Shown: positions 57,501 to 64,000 of the stretch, piece after piece | Position numbering within the stretch: position 1 is the first letter of the stretch | How the letters are laid out: each line of letters opens with the position of its first letter | Source of the DNA: Phycomyces blakesleeanus NRRL 1555(-) | Lineage: Eukaryota; Mucoromycota; Mucoromycetes; Mucorales; Phycomycetaceae | DNA: 64,000 nt | Reading direction: 5' to 3' | Assembly (NCBI RefSeq): GCF_001638985.1 | Contig: NW_017265188.1 | Coordinates: forward strand, 62,001 to 126,000 | Position numbers and translations under genes: made by a program | The notes under the pieces: model-generated | The model's input: the letters and a program-made list of their open reading frames with translations, nothing else | Databases searched by the model: none | Told to the model about the DNA's origin: nothing

Positions 57501-58438
57501 AAAGATGAAATATGCTCATCTAGTCGAAAATGTGCCTGTGGAAAAAGGTTTACTGAGAAAAGCACAGTTCAATACACTTTTGCTGTTGCGATGTTGAGTA
57601 CAAGTATAAAAAGACATTTACCAAGGCAGCCTGTCGTGATTTTACAAGAAATTGTAGAGTTCCACAAGGCATAACTCTTTTCTTTCTTTTGTTTTGTTTT
57701 TAAATCGTAGAATATAATGGTATTTCCTTGGAGAAGGCAATAAAACCCAAAGTTGGGTGAATCTGTGGGACATATATAACGCAGCTTATCCTGTTTCCAA
57801 TCAGTGTGGTGAGTATTCAATGTATACAAAGTATCTGTGCATAAAACTTGCATTGCATAAAAGAACAGTAGAACCTTTCGGTTTTTCTAGACGTGGTCTT
57901 TTTGTTGCTTGCTGAGAACTAAGATATAATTACGTTTATTTACATAGAGCACATATACACAGAGAGAGAAAATTCAAGCAAGTATCCAACGAACATTTAC
58001 TATTCTTTTTTTTTTCTATTTGGTATTTTTTGAATTGAAATAGATGCTTACTCGCCCATTAATATTGTTTTGGCGAGAGTTAGGTGCCACACTTGGGTCT
58101 CGGTCCTTGCTAATATACAAACCCGCTGACCATTATTGGATTCTGGACAAGCGACAAGTTGTTTGACATTATTGCCAAGATTCCATGTCTTGAGCATTAT
58201 TGGTTTATTATTAGGAATAGCAGTAGACGTGAGAAAGCGACTAAAATATTTGCTATAGACATGTTGGAAACATTGAACACCAATGTACCTGAATCACAAC
58301 GCCATTAAGTATAGCATGCAGTATTCCTTTACTGCCATTCATAAATAATGTATCTTGACAGCACAGTAATAGACTTTCAGAAGATGCATTACAGCTATCT
58401 TGAAGGGCAAAATGATGTTTTATAGTAGTTGAATTCAT
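54527..58438 (-). CDS. FAAP100-like Fanconi anaemia core-complex subunit
   Basis: Eighteen exons, about 820 residues. Exons from 57378 on join without conflict: 57378-57287, 57190-57093, 57040-56929, 56846-56777, 56703-56538, 56464-56350, 56257-56053, 56000-55871, 55819-55689, 55610-55390, 55304-55162, 55075-54981, 54847-54782, 54711-54527. Upstream are 58438-58289, about 58251-58052 and one ending at 57622, whose joins are unresolved. The order matches what I recall of vertebrate FAAP100 (881 residues): beta-propeller-like N-terminus (IIFGLDDGSIYSRDL; FLLPSPVVHSVSFRDE), a coiled coil (LRESIRQILKELSECENLAK), beta-sandwich segments, a helix-rich block (YCKILYCLLQEGRTE) and a C-terminal coiled coil. 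FAAP100 binds FANCB and FANCL in the ligase that monoubiquitinates FANCD2-FANCI during crosslink repair. FANCB, which has the same fold plan, is the main alternative. The assignment is by eye from memory. Confidence 0.6.
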
Positions 58439-59183
58439 TGAATTAGATTGCACGCCATTAATTTTCCTTATTCTGCGCACAATTTAATTTCACTTAAATG
58501 TGATGCAAACATAGGATTTAGTTTTTTTTTATTTATTTTTTCAAAAAAAATTATCCAATAAGAGTTGGTACACTAAGTTTCTCACTGAATTTTCCTTTTT
58601 AATATGGCATTTATTTTTTAATTTATTGTTTTTATACTTAATGTTGTATGAAATGCCAAAAAGACAGTGCAAAAAATTACAGAATAAAACCTATGTATAC
58701 AGCTTAGCCCATATTACTCTCCTTTTGTCGAAAGGGATAACTTTACGGTCTACACTGAAGAGTCTATACCTACCATCACATTCGACAAATGACAGTATGC
58801 AAATATAATTCTTCTGATCCTTACTCAGCCTTTATGTCATCCAAATATTTATCAAACCCTGATAAAGTCCATAAAAAATAGAGCATGCCATAGGAGACAT
58901 ATAGCAGACGTATGGCGAATAGCCACTATTCAATTTTGGTAACAGATCCAGTACATCAACCTTTCATAAAGTTAAATTTAAGACAACCACGGGTTATCTA
59001 TCATCTTCTTTAGTTTATATGCAATGATTAACAGTTAAACATTAGCTAGTTAGTTACTTATTAACTCCCACTACAAGAATGTTCTATTATGTATGTTGCA
59101 CTGATTTATAATACTAATCTGCTTGTTTTAATTTTTGACAGTGGTAGACGGGACTTTTTTTTCAAGGCTTTGTTCTTCTTTAT
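58439..59183. other. Intergenic region, FAAP100-like promoter side
   Basis: Some minus-strand frames stay open for about 40 codons (near 58640-58940), for example one ending GFDKYLDDIKAE and another with DKRRVIWAKLYT, but none has a start, splice context or recognisable family. They may be decayed sequence. Confidence 0.4.
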
Positions 59184-60183
59184 TTAACGAGAGACTACAA
59201 TGAAATTTCCCGCTTCCATCAGATCCAATAAGTTTCTAGCAGCCACCTCTGCAGATTCTACCTTGGTGGCTGACCAGTTTGTGCTTGAGGATCGCATGGA
59301 AGGGGCTGGGTCACGATCAATGTCCAAATGACATACATAACACCCACCTCTTTCCATGTAGCTCATCTCTTCAATAGACCAGCCAAGCTTTACTAGAGCT
59401 TCATGGAGAATTGACATATTGGACCTACTGACACCATTAAGCAGTAACCGTTCACCGTTTGTCAATGTATATCTTCGGTAGCTTGCTTCATTCTCCATGT
59501 TCTCTATCAACGATTGATGGAGATCTGGAGGACATAAAATCTTAGCAAGAATTAGAAGAGATAGGCTCGCACATTGTTCTTTGGCCAACGAGATGGTCGG
59601 CATAGACTCTTCGGTGCAGACTGTAAAGTTGTCCATTTTGACAATGCAAGAGTAGCATGGGCTGAGATATCTGGCGTTTGGAGTCAAATCCTCAGAAACA
59701 CTGTACACAGGTTTTTCACATGGAACTGCTTCAGCTAACTCGTCCAAAAGCACGACTGCTGGCTTCTGCATGTGTGTAGGTTCGTTCTGAAATCTGAGAT
59801 ATTCAGTTAAAATTCTCTTAGCTCTTCCCAAGTCATCGATTTCTTTTGGCTTAATTTCATCCTTCACAATATCCATAGGTTCAGTTTTTTGACATTCCGG
59901 AAGAATTTTAGTTGCATTCAAAAGGATCGGGCTAGATGGTCTGGGTGTAGGTGCCTTCTGTGGTGGAGTGTACGGTTTTTTTGTCGGTGCAAGAGCTTTT
60001 TTAATTTCTGACCGGGTTTTGGGAGCAAACGGGACCGGCACATGAGAATTTCCAGAAGCTGTCGTCTTGCGAGGTTGGTTTTTTTGATGAGAACCAGGAG
60101 CAGATTTCTGTGATGAGCTTGGGCCTGAGCCTGAGCCTGAACCTGAGCCTGAGCCTGATCTAGGGCCAGAGCCCAAGCCAGAA

Positions 60184-60232
<49 letters not shown>

Positions 60233-60563
60233 CAGAACCTCGGTTCAAGTTCGAGTTTGAACCTGAATCAAAGCTCAAGCCATTCCGCAAAGTTTCTGAT
60301 TTAGCCTTATGCGTGTAATTTCTTTTAATTGAATCGAATTGTTCCAAAGCCTCTTTTGCAACTTCCTCTCTAGCTGCCTTGGCGTTTGATGCCAATTTTT
60401 TACTTTTGATGAGCTGATCTAGTAAAGAAACCTGGCCTATGAAGCATCCTGGACCCACTTCTTGATGGGAAAGGCAAAATGTAGGGCGCGCGCCAAACTC
60501 TTTGCTAGCTTTGTTGGACAGGGCTATAAGCCTTGCTCTTGCACTTAATTGCTTTGGTGCCAT
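59184..60563 (-). CDS. Protein with dsRNA-binding-like domains and a Ser-Gly linker
   Basis: Single exon, 459 residues, ATG at 60563. Residues about 22-78 resemble a double-stranded RNA-binding domain: strand region with [19 protein letters not shown] followed by a helix with the [21 protein letters not shown] type of pattern. A low-complexity linker has (GS)n from about residue 108 to 150, coded by a GAGCCA hexamer repeat (60125-60236), then Pro/Lys-rich sequence. Two more alpha/beta segments follow (about 270-350, starting [13 protein letters not shown]; and 365-455, ending [12 protein letters not shown]), each with the closing helix of a dsRBD. Partners of Dicer and other RNA-silencing factors have such serial domains, and Mucorales have active RNA silencing, so that role is possible but only inferred. 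Confidence 0.55.
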
Positions 60564-61068
60564 TTGTTTAAAAAGTAAATGTAAATTTATAAAAAATAGT
60601 TGTGTTGAATTGCGGGATGAAGTTACTTGTTTTGAAAGATTCTCTCCCTGGGAAGTTTATACGTAATCTGTTGTTTTTTTGGTGTAAATCTCCGTTTAAA
60701 ATAATGAAAGCAAAGGAAACTATACAATTGTTTTAATACAGTGGCTCCACGACCGAAAGTTAATTTTCCAATATACCAAAGTCGCTTTTAAACCACCAAT
60801 AATTCGTTTTTGTTGTTTGTCCAGTCATGAAAGATACAAAATGAGAAATACGATTTGCTCCACCAAAAACTTCCTTTCTTACTTGACTTGAAGATTAATG
60901 ATGGCAATAGCTCGAAAAAAAAATTATCACAACGAGTTCACTAAAATTTGCGGGAATAGTGTGTCTAATTGTCGCATATTTTTTTCAGCTGTTTTTCTCC
61001 CTATTTAAAATATAACACAATAATAGCCATCTTCAATGAGAAAAAAAAAAGAAAGGACTTATAATATC
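60564..61068. other. Intergenic region
   Basis: It carries the promoter of the dsRBD-like gene (-) and the flank of the mariner relic; no gene seen. Confidence 0.45.
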
Positions 61069-62360
61069 ATGGAAAATACTTTAACAAATATTGACGACCC
61101 CAACATTTCTCTCGAAACAATAGCTACTCTACAAAATTACTTGAGCATTAAGTAGGCCAAAAAAAGATTGCTAAAGAAACTTCAATTAAAAAAGTAGTCG
61201 AATCCTAGTGTATCCAAAGTTATCAGCAAAACCATACAAAAATTATGGTGACCTTACCAAAGACTCATTCATAGATCATACACTTGAAAATTCTCAAGAT
61301 CATGGATTAGTGACCAATACCGCAAGAGATCCAAATACTAATTATTACACTAAGTTAAGATAGTGGAGGTATTACGAAGACGCATAAGGGGCCGCATGTA
61401 AGGATATGGAGTAGAAAAGTGGTCCGAAAAGTTCAATCGCTACTGAGCATAGTGAGTATATGAAAGAGCTACTTGATAATGACCCCAAATTATATTCAGA
61501 CGACATAATAGGTAGTCTAATTAGACGTTTTGAAAACTGTATTATATCAAGGCTGGAACTCAATTACAGTTTATAAAACACAATGCATATTACAGTGAAA
61601 AAAGTAAAGCTTGAGCTCGAAGTTAAACACAACGGAAAGCCTACAAACAAGATTTGAGTACTATATGAGATATAAAAAACTCTTATTCGGATTTTACAAA
61701 AAAATGTATTCCTATTGATGAGGTTGGTCTTCATATGAGTATGATAAATACTTAGGGTAGATATATATATAAAAGACAGGAGTGGTATAATAAAGCAACC
61801 AAAAACTAAAGTGCAAACTCATAAAATTAAATGTGCTATTGACTCCTATAGTACTGTTCATGTAGTCATAAGAGACACTCTGTCAAAAATAAAGGCGGAA
61901 AAAAGAAATTAATAAAGGAAGAAAGAGAGCTGCAACCAAGATTAATAAGGAGGATCCAGAAACTAACGATGAACCTGCAGATAATAAGCCAGCTCCAAAA
62001 GGTACTAACACTGCTCATTTTGTCAAGTTCATGAACGGGCATTTTGGGAAGCTGGATTGTGATGAGGTCTTTAAAGGAAATTACACCGTTACGGATAATT
62101 ACTTTATTCATAACTCCAACCTGATGTTACAAATGCGTGTATTTGTCTCTTTATTGGCCTGAATTGAATCCTTTTGAACGATTATTGACAATAGTTGATG
62201 GGAGGATAAAGCGTGATCGACCTATGAGTGAGAAGTATTTATTTAGCAGTGGTGGTGGTGGTGGTATCTTTAGATGCGCTTGTCAGTTACCTTTATGGCA
62301 TCTGCTGTCACTCTAAGCGCCAGATCATATAATGGCGCAATACACCATTTTGATATGCAT
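61069..62360 (+). pseudogene. Dead Tc1/mariner-type transposase
   Basis: Several frames, broken by many stops and shifts, together follow a Mucoromycota mariner-type transposase. The start reads MENTLTNIDDPNISLETIA. Later pieces are NDPKLYSDDIIGSLIRRFEN (helix-turn-helix part), CIPIDEVGLHMSM (first catalytic aspartate), TAHFVKFMNGHFGKLD, NYTVTDNYFIHNS (second aspartate, VMDN-type block) and YWPELNPFERLLTIVDGR (PELNPIE block with the last acidic residue). No open product is possible. The terminal repeats could not be placed. Confidence 0.7.
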
Positions 62361-63659
62361 GTCGTATGCGGAATCTTAACCAACTTTAATTTTATTCGTG
62401 ATTTTACTTTTTAATTGATTTTTTGTCTTATCAAAAATAGAAAAGAATACGGCTTGTTATTCACTTTATTTATTACATCTAAAGTAAATCATTAACCAAG
62501 CTATTCTTTATTGGTTATTATTGGAGTGTTTGGCTGGGTCTAATTAAAAAGGAGAATATGTGTGATGTACACAAAAAGTGAGAACCAATGATATTGGAGA
62601 TGGAAATAAGCGAAGAGTAAAGACCATGGAAACAGATGGCCAAAAAATAAAATCAATGTATTTAAGCGATATCTGATGTACTCATTGCAAGATTCCGTGA
62701 CATTAAACTAAAGGCTTTCGGCACTACTACCCCGGCCAGGAGAGGAGGATTTTTGAAAACAAAGTTTTAGTGAGTGCACCATAATGCATGTGCAGTAACC
62801 CTTACCAGTACAACTAGCAAACCAGACTTATCTGATCACTTTGGGAAAATATCAAAAATGAGCAAGAAATTCTAGCATTAGATGTTTATCAAAGAGTAAT
62901 TATTCTCGAAATAAATAAAGTCTTTTTTTTTGTTAAGCTAATCAGGGACTGTGTAAAGCAACTTAAGGGCAAGCTAGATCTAAAGTACAGTGAAAAGAAG
63001 TAATTTGACGTATACGCTTAAACAAACGTCTCTAATATTATAAAACTTTTTTTTTCTTTAAGGCTAATGTGGTATAAATTTATATTCGTATTCATTCTTA
63101 TACTCATTCAACGTTCAGATTATTTTGCTAGACGATTGATCTTAGGCTGTATCCTAGAAGGACAGTGTTTTAAATATATTTCATACAAGATACTGAATAC
63201 ATTCACTGTTTTAACATCGAGGTAGAACATGAAGATTTTAAATATCATATCAATATTCGGCTTGAGTAAGAGTTTATCTATATACTTTATTATGAAATCA
63301 AAGAAATATCTAATAGTTTGTAAGAGAAGCGTTTGTGGTTGTGAATGTATTGGTGGACTTTTAACACTACCTTTAATTGACAAGGTTAGAGTTTTGAAAA
63401 TTGTCATTTTGATTAGAAATAAGATCAGCTTGGTGTGTAGAGTTTTCTTCTTCTTTTCAAAGAATAAAATAAAATGAAACGAAATGAAGTAAAGAATAAG
63501 GAAAAAGGATAGAGAAAGGTTATATGTAAAATTAAACTGCAAATACCAGATATAAGCAACAACAATAACAACACAAATAAAATAAAATAAAAACCATTAT
63601 AGCATTAATGCGCTTCTTTCTTTCTTTCTTTCTTTAGAAGAAATAGAAAAGAATTTATA
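62361..63659. other. Intergenic region
   Basis: No gene supported. Overlapping open frames on both strands at 63120-63542 are hydrophobic and AT-driven. A CTTT repeat (63617-63634) precedes the last gene's 3' end. Confidence 0.45.
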
Positions 63660-64000
63660 TTACAAGTCATTGGAAGAACCAACCGACTTCCTCAAGGGAC
63701 CACCTTGATCATCTGAGTCGGATGACATAGAAGATGAATAGGACGGACTACGAGGTCGCATATTACCGTTTCTCCACGTATCTGGTGTCGATGATGATGA
63801 AGAAGGTTGTCTAGCCAAGAATGTTTTCTTATGTCGATGATATGATCCTACTGAAGATTCGTCATGGTGTCTAGCTGCCTGAGACTTCAAAGGCTTGGTT
63901 GGACTCCGGCCTTTACGTTTGTTACGCATGCGTTTTGTGGCCTCACGCAAAATAGTATCTGTATCTTCACCGCTGTCTGTACCATCCTCAATATCCATAG
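63660..64000 (-). CDS. C-terminal part of an unidentified Ser-rich protein (cut by window edge)
   Basis: Minus-strand frame of at least 112 codons ending at 63660 and open to the window edge; the ATG at 63998 may be internal. The sequence is disordered: acidic start (DIEDGTDSGEDTD), a basic patch (RMRNKRKGRSPTKP), then Ser-rich tracts (PSSSSSTPD, SYSSSMSSDSDDQ). This composition is common in nuclear or RNA-processing proteins. I do not recognise the family. Confidence 0.55.
   Translation of the reverse strand, partial: MDIEDGTDSGEDTDTILREATKRMRNKRKGRSPTKPLKSQAARHHDESSVGSYHRHKKTFLARQPSSSSSTPDTWRNGNMRPRSPSYSSSMSSDSDDQGGPLRKSVGSSNDL

Noticed and set aside
57788..57800. A 13-nt GT...AG segment that would repair the FAAP100-like frame if spliced
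   Set aside because: Far too short for a spliceosomal intron; an indel or another exon arrangement is more likely.
63120..63542. 140-codon minus-strand frame near the right edge
   Set aside because: Hydrophobic AT-driven sequence with a competing frame on the other strand; no family resemblance.
1..64000. CRISPR arrays, rRNA and tRNA genes
   Set aside because: No regularly spaced repeats, rRNA cores or tRNA cloverleaf sequences were recognised; a tRNA scan was not possible by eye, so single tRNAs could be missed.

Overview
The window is nuclear DNA of a fungus, most likely a member of the Mucoromycota (Mucorales-like). Intergenic DNA is very AT-rich and full of TA, GAA and CTT microsatellites. 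Genes are broken by many short GT-AG introns (mostly 50-200 bp). A DIRS tyrosine-recombinase retrotransposon, a PIF/Harbinger element and Tc1/mariner relics share the region with ordinary eukaryotic genes. No bacterial, organellar or rRNA/tRNA signal was recognised.

Layout. 0.8-2.7 kb: F-box protein (+). 4.7-6.7 kb: casein kinase 1 (+, 7 exons). 7.2-11.1 kb: kinesin-7-like motor (-, 16 exons, two of them only 6 and 4 nt). 12.2-13.6 kb: type II membrane glycosyltransferase-like protein (-). 17.1-18.5 kb: C2H2 zinc-finger protein (-). 19.5-23.4 kb: unassigned transposon with ~390-bp inverted repeats, a degenerate LINE piece and an uncharacterised gene. 24.1 kb: foldback MITE. 28.2-30.1 kb: second F-box gene (-). 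33.2-37.3 kb: intact DIRS element with a palindromic satellite at its left end. 37.8-38.8 kb: second C2H2 gene (-). 41.9-42.3 kb: MITE candidate. 43.6-45.4 kb: third F-box copy, broken by one in-frame stop. 45.5-48.5 kb: intact PIF/Harbinger element inserted 40 bp upstream of that copy. 48.9-54.3 kb: compact housekeeping block of mitochondrial ribosome recycling factor (-), prolidase (-), RNase H1 (+), a solo DIRS-satellite repeat and COX19 (+). 54.5-58.4 kb: 18-exon gene (-) that I read as a FAAP100-like Fanconi anaemia core-complex subunit. 59.2-60.6 kb: protein with dsRNA-binding-like domains (-). 61.1-62.4 kb: dead Tc1/mariner copy. 63.7-64 kb: the 3' end of a gene leaving the window.

There is no operon logic. 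Housekeeping genes (kinase, motor, translation, proteolysis, respiration, DNA repair) alternate with a fast-evolving F-box/LRR family and mobile DNA. The most noteworthy points are the kinesin microexons, the FAAP100-like gene, the 819-codon open frame overprinted on the DIRS gag and RT genes, the DIRS terminal repeat that doubles as recombinase coding sequence, the palindromic DIRS satellite whose two arms changed in concert, and the long-TIR element with no recognisable transposase. Exon joins were worked out by eye from splice consensus, phase and protein continuity; none was tested against transcripts.
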